DNA of 64,000 nt from Pseudomonas sp. S04. Lineage in GTDB: Bacteria; Pseudomonadota; Gammaproteobacteria; Pseudomonadales; Pseudomonadaceae. The stretch covers positions 1,465,001-1,529,000 of the forward strand of contig NZ_CP019427.1 in the NCBI RefSeq assembly GCF_009834545.1. The letters are read 5' to 3'. Of this stretch, positions 28,051 to 37,061 are shown piece by piece (the first letter of the stretch is position 1; each line of letters starts with the position of its first letter). A program made the position numbers and the translations under genes. Under the pieces are notes generated by a model that saw only the letters and a program-made list of their open reading frames with translations, was not told the DNA's origin and did not search any database.

Positions 28051-29049
28051 ATGGTCGAGCGCGTTTTACTACCCCTTTGCACTTTACTGCTGCTAACAGG
28101 CTGCCAAGCGCAATCCTCCTCACTGCCAAAAAGCCAGAAGCTCTCGCCGGATAAAGTCGCCCAGATCGCTGCGACCATTGAACAGAAATATCCAAAACTC
28201 TCCACCGAGGTTCGTGGCAAGCTACTGAGCACCGTAGTGCAGTCATTGGATAACATGGTGTTTGTCGAGGGTGGTGAATTCCAGATGGGAGATTTTGGCT
28301 GGCCTTATGACGATGACCCGACAAACATGTGCGACTGGCCATGCGGTGTGGACCCGGAACGGATGGGGCGTATCAGCATGCACGGTGATGACGACTTCGT
28401 CCATCCAGTCAAGCTGAGCAGTTACTCCCTGTCAAAATTCCATACAACACTCGGCGATTTCGATTTGTTTTTTATCGCTCAGGGCAAACCTTTGTTTGAT
28501 GCGGAATATCGTGAGCGAGAAAATTTAAAGATCAAACTCTACGCGCCCATGCTGCCTGCTCCGGTCCAAAGCTGGCAAGAAGCCAAAGATTACTGCGGTT
28601 GGTTGGGGACGCTCAGTGGTTTTCCTGTGGATCTGCCCACAGAGGCTCAGTGGGAATATGCAGCACGCAATCGCGGGCAACATGTGGCGTTCTCCACCGA
28701 CAATGGCAGTTTAAACTACGGACGCAATTTTCCTGCATCGGGTAAAGGTAAACGCACCTTTGCGGTTGATAGCTTTGTCCCCAACCCCTTGGGGATTTAC
28801 AGCCTGTCCGGAAATGCCACTGACTGGGTCAATGATTGGTACGACAAAGACTATTACCGGGTGTCACCACTGATAAACCCTGCCGGCCCCGAGACAGGCA
28901 CACTCAGAATTCGTAGGGGTTCGGGGTATGGCGAAGACCCATTGCTCAGCGCGAGTACCGTACGACGGTGGGCAGATGAACCTGTAAGAAAACGGCACGC
29001 CCCAGGCTATAGCTTCCGCTGTTCAGTGCAATCCGATCAGCCGCTATAG
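28051..29049 (+). CDS. lipoprotein with formylglycine-generating-enzyme (SUMF1) fold, copy 1; putative T6SS immunity
   Basis: A 332-aa exported lipoprotein. The signal peptide ends in LLLLTGC (C18). The FGE/SUMF1 domain fills residues 69-325: MVFVEGGEFQMGD, then LPTEAQWEYAARNRG, LSGNATDWVNDWY, RRGSGYGED and YSFRC. FGE enzymes use a cysteine pair in a CxxxYC-type segment near the C-terminus; only one cysteine (C324) is present here, so formylglycine activity is unlikely. ATG at 28051 has AAGGAC 8 nt upstream. It faces an effector fragment across a shared terminator. A role as periplasmic immunity protein is inferred from context only. Confidence 0.8.
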   Translation: MVERVLLPLCTLLLLTGCQAQSSSLPKSQKLSPDKVAQIAATIEQKYPKLSTEVRGKLLSTVVQSLDNMVFVEGGEFQMGDFGWPYDDDPTNMCDWPCGVDPERMGRISMHGDDDFVHPVKLSSYSLSKFHTTLGDFDLFFIAQGKPLFDAEYRERENLKIKLYAPMLPAPVQSWQEAKDYCGWLGTLSGFPVDLPTEAQWEYAARNRGQHVAFSTDNGSLNYGRNFPASGKGKRTFAVDSFVPNPLGIYSLSGNATDWVNDWYDKDYYRVSPLINPAGPETGTLRIRRGSGYGEDPLLSASTVRRWADEPVRKRHAPGYSFRCSVQSDQPL

Positions 29050-29058
29050 AGCAGAAAC

Positions 29059-29091
29059 AATGAGGGCGCTATCAATACGCCCTCATTATTT
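29059..29091. terminator. terminator between FGE-like gene 1 and the effector fragment
   Basis: Perfect 10-bp stem AATGAGGGCG / CGCCCTCATT between two convergent genes, with a short T/A-rich flank. Duplicated at 30931. Confidence 0.8.
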
Positions 29092-29100
29092 GCTCAGCGT

Positions 29101-29583
29101 TTAGGCCAAACCATCAAACCGGCCGCTGTTCTGTGCTGCCATCAGCACTTTCTCCTTGCGCCAGGCATTGCTGGGGTTCCAGGCCAATCGGGCCGGACTG
29201 TCGGAAGTTTGGTTTACCGCCAGGCTATCAATAAAACGATTGAACTGGTCTTGTTCGTGTCCATTTAGCAAGGCGTTAATCCGCTCCAAACTCGCCATGG
29301 CCTTGACCTTTGTCCCGTCGAGGGAGCAATGCTCCAGCACTTCGATAAATTGCCGCCAGCGACGTACCTCGGACAGCAGAATGAAGAGGGCCTTCTCCTG
29401 TCTTTCGTTGAGGCTACCAATCTCCCTGGCGATAACACCCTCTGTCAGCAGGTAGACCATGGGACCAATGGTTTCCGGCGGCAACACGCTCAGAGGTACA
29501 TCCTGCTTTCGAACCCGGATGATTCTATCTTTCTCATGAACGATTAGATAATTGACCGGCGCTTCCACCTCAACAAGTTGCAC
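29101..29583 (-). pseudogene. orphan C-terminal fragment of the LysM T6SS effector
   Basis: 160 codons, of which about 155 match the last 155 residues of the full effector at 30973-33483 (for example QDVPLSVLPPETIGPMVYLL and LNGHEQDQFNRFIDSLAVNQ). LysM, cysteine cluster and beta-rich middle are absent. The homology stops at about 29566-29575, exactly where the left arm of hairpin repeat B begins, so the frame now starts inside the repeat (MQLVEVEAP). No ribosome-binding site or secretion signal remains. It is the remnant of a duplicated effector gene beside its own FGE-like partner. Confidence 0.85.
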
Positions 29584-29735
29584 AGTGCTGTGCGGCTACT
29601 TGCGCACTTGTTTGTGAGTTTTTAAGTGCGCGCACTGTAATGTTTGTTTGCGGAGTTATCAGCAGCTGATTGTGCAACTTCTTGCGCATAGTGGCGGTTT
29701 GGTTTTGGTCGGTGGGCGCATCGTAAGCGGGCAGG
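29576..29735 (+). repeat. hairpin direct repeat, copy B (left end lost)
   Basis: It starts within the left hairpin arm (AGTTGCACA, GTGC loop, then TGTGCGGCTACTTGCGCAC at 29589-29607) and continues with the conserved tail. The AATTATCAATAAA start and outer left arm present in A and C are replaced by the effector fragment. From 29601 the sequence matches copy A (from 27731) almost base for base. Confidence 0.85.
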
Positions 29736-29919
29736 GTGTTCTCAGAAAAATCAGCTAAATAATCTGTTTATTTTTGGTGCTGTATAAAGGATTGTTCGTA
29801 CATCTGTATTTTTTAGGGTAAGGTATTTTGGTAGATAGGGTACGGGTATTTCAAGTTTTTACCTTGCATGAATAATGATAAGATTTGAACTTTCAGTTAG
29901 CACGTATAAGGATATTTCA
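29736..29919 (+). other. upstream region of FGE-like lipoprotein gene 2
   Basis: With repeat B this forms a 336-bp span without a gene (29584-29919). It is nearly identical to 27861-28050, with a one-base indel in the AAATAATCTG tract. No promoter boxes could be assigned with confidence. Confidence 0.4.
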
Positions 29920-30921
29920 ATGGTCGGGCGCGTTTTACTACCTCTTTGCACTTTACTGCTACTTACAGGCTGCCAAGCGCAAACTTCCCCATTGCCAGAA
30001 AGCCAGAAGCTCTCGTCTGACAAAGTTTCCCAGATCGCTGCGACCATTGAACAGAAATACCCAAAACTCTCCACCGAGGTTCGCGGCAGGTTACTGAATA
30101 CCGTGGTGCAGTCATTGGACAATATGGTGTTTGTCGAGGGGGGGGAGTTTCAGATGGGGGATTTTGGTTGGCCTTATGACGATGACCCTACAAATATGTG
30201 CGACTGGCCATGCGGTGTGGACCCGGAACGGATGGGGCATATCAGCATGGACGGTGATGACGACTTCGTTCATCCCGTTAAACTGAGCAGTTACTCCCTG
30301 TCGAAATTCCAAACAACACTGACTGATTTCGACTTGTTCTTTATTGCTCATGGTAAACCGTTGTTTGATGCGGAAAATCGCAAGCGAGAAGACCTGAAGG
30401 AAATTATTTACGCGCCCAAGCTGCCAGCGCCTGTCCAAAGCTGGCAAGAAGCCAAAGATTACTGCGGTTGGTTGGGGGCGCTCAGTGGTTTTCCAGTGGA
30501 TCTGCCCACAGAGGCTCAGTGGGAATATGCCGCCCGCAATCGGGGGCAACATGTGGCGTTCTCCACCGACAACGGGAGCTTGAACTATGGACGCAATTTT
30601 CCTGCATCAGGTAAAGGTGACCGCCTGACCTTTGCCGTTGATAGCTTTGTGCCTAACCCCCTGGGGATTTATAACCTGTCTGGAAATGCCACCGACTGGG
30701 TCAATGACTGGTATGACAAAGACTATTATCGCCACGCACCGCTTGAGAATCCGACCGGCCCCGAGACAGGCACACTCAGAATTCGTAGGGGTTCGGGGTA
30801 TGGCGAAGACCCATTGCTCAGTGCGAGTACCGTACGACGGTGGGCAGATGAACCTGTAAGAAAACGGCACGCCCCAGGCTATAGCTTCCGCTGTGCTATT
30901 CAATCCGATCAGCCGCTATAG
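29920..30921 (+). CDS. lipoprotein with FGE (SUMF1) fold, copy 2; putative T6SS immunity
   Basis: A 333-aa paralogue of the gene at 28051, with the same lipobox (LLLLTGC, C18) and the same domain layout. The two are nearly identical at both ends and differ most at about residues 112-160 (FQTTLTDFDLFFIAHGKP against FHTTLGDFDLFFIAQGKP, then ENRKREDLKEIIYAPKLP against EYRERENLKIKLYAPMLP) and near residue 280. Only one C-terminal cysteine (C325) is present, so it is probably non-catalytic. It is convergent with the intact effector gene, 51 nt away. Diversification at an otherwise conserved copy would fit an immunity protein tracking its effector; this is inference. Confidence 0.8.
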   Translation: MVGRVLLPLCTLLLLTGCQAQTSPLPESQKLSSDKVSQIAATIEQKYPKLSTEVRGRLLNTVVQSLDNMVFVEGGEFQMGDFGWPYDDDPTNMCDWPCGVDPERMGHISMDGDDDFVHPVKLSSYSLSKFQTTLTDFDLFFIAHGKPLFDAENRKREDLKEIIYAPKLPAPVQSWQEAKDYCGWLGALSGFPVDLPTEAQWEYAARNRGQHVAFSTDNGSLNYGRNFPASGKGDRLTFAVDSFVPNPLGIYNLSGNATDWVNDWYDKDYYRHAPLENPTGPETGTLRIRRGSGYGEDPLLSASTVRRWADEPVRKRHAPGYSFRCAIQSDQPL

Positions 30922-30930
30922 AGCAGAAAC

Positions 30931-30959
30931 AATGAGGGCGCTATCAATGCGCCCTCATT
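30931..30959. terminator. terminator between FGE-like gene 2 and the effector gene
   Basis: AATGAGGGCG / CGCCCTCATT stem, the same as at 29059 apart from one loop base. It serves two convergent genes. Confidence 0.8.
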
Positions 30960-30972
30960 ATTTGCTCAGCGT

Positions 30973-33483
30973 TTAGGCCAAGCCATCAAACCGGCCACTG
31001 TGCTGCGCAGCCACCAGCACATTCTCTTTACGCCAGGCATTGCTGGGGGTCCAGGCCAATCGGACTGTACTATCGGAGGTCTGGTTTACCGTCAGGCTAT
31101 CAATAAAACGATTGAACTGGTCTTGTTCGTGTCCATTTAGCAAGGCGTTAATCCGCTCCAAACTCGCCATGGCCTTGACCTTTGTCCCGTCGAGGGAGCA
31201 ATGCTCCAACACTTCGATAAATTGCCGCCAGCGGCGTACCTCGGAGAGAAGAATGACCAGGGCCATCTCCTGCTTTTCGTTGAAACTACCAATCCCTCTG
31301 GCGATAACCCCTTCTGTTAGCAGGTAGACCATAGGACCAATGGTTTCAGGCGGCAATACGCTCAGTGGAATGTCTTGGTTCCGTACCCGCATGATCTTAT
31401 CTGTCTTATGCGTAAGCAAATAGTCGGCCAGTGCTTCAGCTTCAACCCTTGTGGCTTGCCTCTCCTTCCACCACAAGGTTAGATCAATAAAGTTATCTTC
31501 AAACGCTTCTCGGGCCATTTTTGCGGGGGAAGTCGCCACCTGATACAACCCCGAGGCCATATACTTGAAAGCATCCTCGGTCACTCCCAACAGGTGCCTG
31601 TAATCCATATCAGCCAAGGCATTACAAAACAGCAGCGTCAGCTTCCCGACCTGCTCAAGATCCACCATCGTACCAAACCCACCACCGGCACCAGGACCGA
31701 ATACCAGCGAGCCTTTGCAGTTAAATGCCAACCGGTCTTTCGCGATGCTGAAGCCAAACTCACCGCTGGCACCGATCCCCCAGGCGACATTTCCTTCAGC
31801 CTTGATCTCGGCCAGCTTAACCCAGTTGTTACTAGCATTAGTCTGGCCGACGACTGCCTGTCCTATCCCTTGTTTTTCCGGTTCAACCCACTCAAACGCA
31901 CCACTCAGCGCACCACCAGTTTGCGCACCAGCAAAGGCCTCGCACTTGACGCCGATATAGCCACTGGGGCCGACTTCCATGGTCGGAGTACCCAGCAGCG
32001 CGGTGGCTCCTGCGGGTGTTTCCGTCGGTTTGTATTGCGTTTTGACTCCGGCCGCGCCCTGTGACTTCGCGCCGACAAAGCACGACAGCTCCAACTTACC
32101 ACTCAGACGAAATACGCCCATCGGGTGAAGCACTTCCTTACCCAAAGCATTGCGATAGGCCATGTTCGCGACGTGGCCACCCTGGTCAGGAAAATACGAA
32201 TTCAGGGATACTGAAGCTTCCGCCAGCGAGAACGCCGCGCTCCCTTTAACACCCACGTCGATATTGCCCTCCTTGGGGTTCCAGTCATTGACTCCAGCAC
32301 TGGCACTCGCCGCGAATCGCAGGGCATGAGCTTCGGCGGATATGGCATAAGGCGATGCATCGCGTTCATTAGAAGTCCAGGACACTTCCTGATGCAGCGC
32401 GTTGAGCAGGTTGTCCTGTTTGCTGGTCCAGGTACTGATCTTGAGTTCCAGGTTGCCCAACGGCCCTGCTTTGCGTCCTCCACCGACCGCATTTTTGATG
32501 TCCTTGATCAGGTCAGCGGCCAGTTGCTTGTTGAAGGGTTTTCCGGCCATGACGCGGGTAGGGACTCGGACATTCCATGGGGTGGTAGTTCGCCACGGGA
32601 TCGAGATGTAATGACGCCGAGTCGGGTCGCTGAATAGGATGATTTCAACTACGGTAACGCCGGACTTGGTCTGGCTCCCGCGTTGACGTTCAGTGCTGCG
32701 TCCCTTGCCATGTTTGAGATCCGGGGCGGCGCTGTTGGCACTGGTAGAGCTGTCTTCGGGTTCGGCTTTTTTTTGGGCCGCCAACCGAGCACGGAGCTTG
32801 CCGATTTGCTGATCCAGCTCCAGGGTTTTCTTGCTCTGCAATGACTTCCAGTTGGCTTCAAATTGCGTAAACCCAAAAGAACTGGGTGTGTAATCCTGAT
32901 ACCAGTCACGCGCCTCCTGCAAGGCCGCCATTGTCCCCTGAAGATCTTTATCGGTGGTCAGCAGCGTGGCTTTTGTTTGCTGGGATTTGGTATCCCGCAT
33001 CAGCAACCCGGCGCCTTCAGCCTTGACCGTCCAAGCGTCTTTCACGCATCCGGCACACGAGCATCTGGCATTTGGGTCTTGAGGTTTCGCGCACTGAATG
33101 GAAGGCAAAGCCTTGGCCAGGTTCTGATGCAGCTCATCCATCAGTTTCTGGACAGCGCTGATTTCCTGCTTCAGTGCCTTGGACTGTTTGTCGGTCAGGA
33201 CATAAAAATGCGGCTCGCCGGTAATGTGGGCCACATCGACCAGCTCTTCATCACACTCGGCCTGCCCCTTGAGTGCGGTGGAGGTGGCACTGTCCGCATG
33301 CATCGGTGGCGGCAGTGCCGGCTTAGGCGCGGTGTTGGGGAGCTTCAGCTCCCAGCCAGGCTTGATGTAGTTGGGATCGGTGATGATCGGGTTAAGTGCT
33401 TGTATCTCAGCCGTTTTAGCGCCGTGTTGCTGGGCAATTGCCCCCAACGTATCGCCGCTTTTAACCGTGTAGGTGTTGTTCAT
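30973..33483 (-). CDS. LysM-domain T6SS effector candidate with unassigned C-terminus
   Basis: An 836-aa protein without a signal peptide. Residues 2-49 are a LysM module (YTVKSGDTLGAIAQQHGAK to KPGWELKLP). A cysteine cluster (C131, C141, C143, C146 in NARCSCAGCVKDAW) suggests a metal site. Residues about 150-260 are helical, about 290-640 are glycine-rich and beta-rich (GVKGSAAFSLAEASVSLNSY, VFGPGAGGGFGTMVDLE), and the last 155 are helical. I recognise no catalytic motif of lipases, amidases or nucleases. It lies in one minus-strand unit with DUF4123, vgrG and hcp, which marks it as VgrG-loaded cargo. The last 155 residues recur as the orphan at 29101. A pore-forming or envelope-targeted activity is possible but unproven. 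Confidence 0.7.
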   Translation of the reverse strand: MNNTYTVKSGDTLGAIAQQHGAKTAEIQALNPIITDPNYIKPGWELKLPNTAPKPALPPPMHADSATSTALKGQAECDEELVDVAHITGEPHFYVLTDKQSKALKQEISAVQKLMDELHQNLAKALPSIQCAKPQDPNARCSCAGCVKDAWTVKAEGAGLLMRDTKSQQTKATLLTTDKDLQGTMAALQEARDWYQDYTPSSFGFTQFEANWKSLQSKKTLELDQQIGKLRARLAAQKKAEPEDSSTSANSAAPDLKHGKGRSTERQRGSQTKSGVTVVEIILFSDPTRRHYISIPWRTTTPWNVRVPTRVMAGKPFNKQLAADLIKDIKNAVGGGRKAGPLGNLELKISTWTSKQDNLLNALHQEVSWTSNERDASPYAISAEAHALRFAASASAGVNDWNPKEGNIDVGVKGSAAFSLAEASVSLNSYFPDQGGHVANMAYRNALGKEVLHPMGVFRLSGKLELSCFVGAKSQGAAGVKTQYKPTETPAGATALLGTPTMEVGPSGYIGVKCEAFAGAQTGGALSGAFEWVEPEKQGIGQAVVGQTNASNNWVKLAEIKAEGNVAWGIGASGEFGFSIAKDRLAFNCKGSLVFGPGAGGGFGTMVDLEQVGKLTLLFCNALADMDYRHLLGVTEDAFKYMASGLYQVATSPAKMAREAFEDNFIDLTLWWKERQATRVEAEALADYLLTHKTDKIMRVRNQDIPLSVLPPETIGPMVYLLTEGVIARGIGSFNEKQEMALVILLSEVRRWRQFIEVLEHCSLDGTKVKAMASLERINALLNGHEQDQFNRFIDSLTVNQTSDSTVRLAWTPSNAWRKENVLVAAQHSGRFDGLA

Positions 33484-33503
33484 CGGATCATCGTCCTTGT
33501 GAT

Positions 33504-34337
33504 TCAGAGACGCTCAAGCTCGATTAACTTGTCGCCAAGGCCCAAGTCATCACGGGCCAATAATTCGGTATTTGGAAAACTGCTCCAGAAGCCATCGCCC
33601 TGACGCAACGCCAGGCGTAACCAACGCTCCTGCTCGGCCAGTTGCAGATACCCTGTTTGCCGGGCCCCGAGCAGTTGCCGATGAACGAACTCCACCGGTT
33701 CAGGCATCGACAGTACCGTCTGATAGTCCAGGGCGAATCGTCCGGCCAGTACTTTCAAGCGGTGCTCATCCATCTGAGCCTGGCGCTCGAAGCTCAGGTG
33801 CAACCAGCCAGGCTCCTGAATCTCAACGTCCGGGTCAGGTCGAGGGTTAGCCAGATGGCGCCAGCCCAGCTCGTTGCGCCAGACCATATCGGTGAGCGGC
33901 CCCATGAACTGCAACAACTCCGTTTCATCGAGGCTGTTCAGCAGTGGCTCCAGCCAGCGCGGATCGAAAAAACGCATCAACTGGGCCGGCGTGTCATCGG
34001 TGCTGATGGTTAGCAGGCTGCGCCAATGCTCAACGGCTTGCTTGAAGGATTGCTCATCCTCCAGATAGGCAACACACCCGGCATCGGCCCGATCCAGCAG
34101 CCTGCTGGCGTACTCCATCGAAGCACCTGGTGCCGGACACAGCAATGCAAATGGCCCGGCAGCTTGCAACCCGGCGTAGGGGGTATCGTCGAAGAGCGGC
34201 ATACAGCGTTCGACGCCATAGCCAATGACCTGATCTAGATAAGCTGGTAACTCCGGGTCAAAACTGGCATCCAGAATCACGCACAGGACTCCCGGTGCTT
34301 CAGGCGTCTGAAAGGGTGAGGCGATGGACTTGATCAT
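33504..34337 (-). CDS. DUF4123 T6SS effector adaptor (Tap/TEC family)
   Basis: A 277-aa cytoplasmic protein. The DUF4123 domain occupies about residues 15-140 (VLCVILDASFDPELPAYLDQ, the LYDTPYAG-like FDDTPYAGLQAAGPFALL and the WRSLL region). Such adaptors load a specific effector onto the tip of its cognate VgrG. It overlaps the vgrG stop by 4 nt (ATGA) and ends 20 nt before the LysM effector, the classical vgrG-adaptor-effector order. Confidence 0.9.
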   Translation of the reverse strand: MIKSIASPFQTPEAPGVLCVILDASFDPELPAYLDQVIGYGVERCMPLFDDTPYAGLQAAGPFALLCPAPGASMEYASRLLDRADAGCVAYLEDEQSFKQAVEHWRSLLTISTDDTPAQLMRFFDPRWLEPLLNSLDETELLQFMGPLTDMVWRNELGWRHLANPRPDPDVEIQEPGWLHLSFERQAQMDEHRLKVLAGRFALDYQTVLSMPEPVEFVHRQLLGARQTGYLQLAEQERWLRLALRQGDGFWSSFPNTELLARDDLGLGDKLIELERL

Positions 34338-36385
34338 ACCGTCTTACCTGGATGGTGGATTGGGCAATGACCTGATGCGTCGAGTTGGCAACCAGGAATA
34401 GGTAAGAGAGCACCTGCCACCGCCTGCTGTTGGTAAAACAGCAGACTGGGAAGCGGCAATGCGGGTGGCGCCGTCACCCCTTCAAGCATCCCAGGCAACA
34501 CCGGAGCAGCAGCGGTTCCCGAAGCGGGGGCGCCACCTATTTGAATCTCGGTACTGCTGAAAATACCGCCAGGGCCAATCACGATATGCTGGCCACCGCC
34601 TTTCAAGGTAATGCTGGCTCCAGCGTCCAGGATCAGATGGGCACCGACCTTGAGGTGGACTTGTAGACCCGCCTCAATCACCACCGTTTGCCCTACACGG
34701 GTGTGGCTGCTGCTAGCGACCTGCAAATAGTCATTAGCCTTGAGCTGGACTTTGCGGTCAGCGGTGACGGTGCGTTGCTCTTCAGCTTCTAGTACCGCAA
34801 TGCTGTTGCCCTTGATGGTTTCCCGGCGCTCGTTACCTACTTCCAGTCGGCTGTCATTTTCGACCTTCTGCTCCATGTCACGCTGAGCACGCAGGTAGAT
34901 CAGTTCCTGGCCGCTGCGGTCTTCAATTGATAACTCGTTGTAGCCACCACTGGCGGGCGAGCTTTGGCTACGCAGGACCGTTTTGGTTTTGTTCGCGGGC
35001 AAGGGGTACGGCACAGGCATGACCTTGTTAGGTACGCACCCGGTAATCAACGGATTGTCGGGATTACCTTCCAGGTAAGTCACCACCACTTCCATGCCGA
35101 TACGCGGGATGGTCACCGCACCGAAACTGTCTCCCGCCCAACTGGATGATACCCGCAGCCAGCAACTGCTCTTGTCGCTGCCCAATTCGGTGCGGTCCCA
35201 GTGAAACTCGACCTTAACCCGCCCGTATTCATCGCAAAAGATTTCTTCCCCCGCAGGCCCGGTGACTCTGGCAGTCTGACTGACCAATACCGATTTACGC
35301 GTGACCAGCGGTGGACGGTAAAACACGTCCCAGGGGATCGCGCTGAAGGTATTGCGGTAACCTTGAGTGAAGCCGTCTTCGGACTTGACGTCGCTAGTAA
35401 CTGATTCCTCAAGAGCCTGGGGCTGCTTACCGGAGTGAGTCACACTGAGCAGCAGCCACAACGCGTTGCACTGCTGACGCGGGTGTTCAGTCAGGTCGAA
35501 GAAGTGTCCACTGCGCAGGGTTGGCTGGTCGCTTTTACCCTCGGCCAACTGGTAGTCGGTGCGGTGCCGCTCCAGAGCCTGCCGGGCAATCTGTTTGCCG
35601 CGCTTTTCATTTTCGATCAGCACCGGGTAGCGGTAGTCTTCGAGCGCAGGACTGAACTCGGCGGTAAATCGGCTTTCCAGCAACTGGCTTGGGCGTTTTA
35701 AATCATAACCCCGACGGGTGGTTGTGCTGGTGCGGGAGCTGAAACGCATCGAGAACTGGCTGACGACCGGGTGATCCGCGGCCAGACCAGAGCCTTGCTG
35801 ATACGGTGTGCCCCCTAGCTTGGGAAAATAGGTTTGATCGTCCGTGAACACCAACTGATGTCCATCCTGGCTGTGTTGGTGGTGCCACGAAATCCCATCC
35901 TCACTGCACAACCTCTGAATGAACTCAAAGTCGTTTTCCCCATATTGAGTGCAGTATTCGCGCTCTGGGCTGGTGCTGACATTAAAGGTAAATGCATCGG
36001 CCTGAATCCCGTGGCCCTGGAGCACTTTGGCCACGATCTGCGGCACCGTCAGGTGCTGGAAAATCCGTTGATTGTGACTGAACTGCAAATAGTGCAGAGC
36101 CGGCACCAGGGTTAGGTGATAGCGGGTCAGGCGCTTACCCGCTTCACCCACAAACACATCTTCGATACGCCCATGAATACCTTCCCCATCCAGGCCAAAC
36201 TGGAGAAAAGCCGGCTGACTGAGCAGGCTCTCCAGATCGAAATCAGGGGACTCACTGACGAGTTCAATCTGGATCGCATACAAGCTGCTGATGGCTTCAG
36301 TGCCCTTGAAGGCCAGCACCTTGAAATCGTTACGAACAGAGGGGATCAGTAACGTGAAGTGCGCAGCATTGGCCGGCGCGAACAT
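34334..36385 (-). CDS. vgrG: T6SS spike protein VgrG
   Basis: A 683-aa trimeric spike component. The start at 36385 (MFAPANAAHFTLLI) has AGGAT 7 nt upstream and gives the usual VgrG N-terminus; an in-frame start at 36436 is less likely. Gp27-like domain about 1-370, gp5 OB-fold at about 395-470 (EYGRVKVEFHWDR, SSWAGDSFGAVTIPRIGMEV), then a repetitive needle to about 625. The C-terminal tail of about 55 residues is proline-rich, ending with cysteines and histidines (GCQLDASGHCPIHHPGKTV). No extra enzymatic domain is visible, so the payload is the separate effector. Confidence 0.95.
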   Translation of the reverse strand: MFAPANAAHFTLLIPSVRNDFKVLAFKGTEAISSLYAIQIELVSESPDFDLESLLSQPAFLQFGLDGEGIHGRIEDVFVGEAGKRLTRYHLTLVPALHYLQFSHNQRIFQHLTVPQIVAKVLQGHGIQADAFTFNVSTSPEREYCTQYGENDFEFIQRLCSEDGISWHHQHSQDGHQLVFTDDQTYFPKLGGTPYQQGSGLAADHPVVSQFSMRFSSRTSTTTRRGYDLKRPSQLLESRFTAEFSPALEDYRYPVLIENEKRGKQIARQALERHRTDYQLAEGKSDQPTLRSGHFFDLTEHPRQQCNALWLLLSVTHSGKQPQALEESVTSDVKSEDGFTQGYRNTFSAIPWDVFYRPPLVTRKSVLVSQTARVTGPAGEEIFCDEYGRVKVEFHWDRTELGSDKSSCWLRVSSSWAGDSFGAVTIPRIGMEVVVTYLEGNPDNPLITGCVPNKVMPVPYPLPANKTKTVLRSQSSPASGGYNELSIEDRSGQELIYLRAQRDMEQKVENDSRLEVGNERRETIKGNSIAVLEAEEQRTVTADRKVQLKANDYLQVASSSHTRVGQTVVIEAGLQVHLKVGAHLILDAGASITLKGGGQHIVIGPGGIFSSTEIQIGGAPASGTAAAPVLPGMLEGVTAPPALPLPSLLFYQQQAVAGALLPIPGCQLDASGHCPIHHPGKTV

Positions 36386-36475
36386 ACGCTTATCCTTAGC
36401 TGAGAGAGGAGGCAAAACGCGACGAAACGGCATCAACCGCCAAAGAGGTTGATGCCGTGAAACGGCGAGTCAGTT

Positions 36476-36994
36476 TTAGCCCGCGACAGGGGTGCGCCAG
36501 TCATCGGAACCAGAGGTGCCAGACACTTCGTGGGTCCAGGTGATTTTGCGGTAGGTGAACTCAACGTCTTCCAGATGCGTGAAGTGCGAGTTCGCCGGGT
36601 CCTGGCAGTTATGCATGTAGTCCTTGATATCAACGATGATCGCGTCTTCGAGCTTGGTGGTGTAGTAGTGCTCTTGAGTACCCGCTGCCGAGGTGCGATA
36701 CCACTTGATGGTGATCTCAGTCAGGCGCTCGCCGGAAGTCAGTGCTGCCAGCAGCAGCGGCGAGGACTTGTCAAACACTTTGGTGATTTTGACAGGCTTG
36801 TGAACGCGCTGACCGGTCGGTTGGCCCGATTGCGGATCGCGAGGAATGATCACTTCGTGGTTGAAGCCCTGAACCATGACCTGGTCTTCATGACCTTCCT
36901 GGTAAGTGTTGCCGACCGAGTCAGCGGTGAAGGCACCGGCGGTGATCAGGCCCTGTTTGGTACCCGTGATAGACATATATGCTGGCGTAGCCAT
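36476..36994 (-). CDS. hcp: T6SS tube protein Hcp
   Basis: A 172-aa ring-forming inner-tube subunit. It begins MATPAYMSITGTKQGLI and contains the family core GFNHEVIIPRDPQSGQPTGQ and HFTHLEDVEFTYRKITWTHE. The start at 36994 is supported by a strong AAGGAGAG. The gene is 90 nt upstream of vgrG and divergent from the tssA-led core. Hcp stacks form the tube pushed by the TssBC sheath and can carry small effectors. Confidence 0.96.
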   Translation of the reverse strand: MATPAYMSITGTKQGLITAGAFTADSVGNTYQEGHEDQVMVQGFNHEVIIPRDPQSGQPTGQRVHKPVKITKVFDKSSPLLLAALTSGERLTEITIKWYRTSAAGTQEHYYTTKLEDAIIVDIKDYMHNCQDPANSHFTHLEDVEFTYRKITWTHEVSGTSGSDDWRTPVAG

Positions 36995-37061
36995 GGATGC
37001 TCTCCTTGCTGAGAATATAGGGACCCACAGGCATGTTTGCGCTGCAGGTTCCAAAACAATC

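Noticed and set aside
28051..30921. Active formylglycine-generating enzymes for a sulfatase
   Set aside because: No sulfatase gene nearby, and the second catalytic cysteine of the FGE site is absent in both copies.
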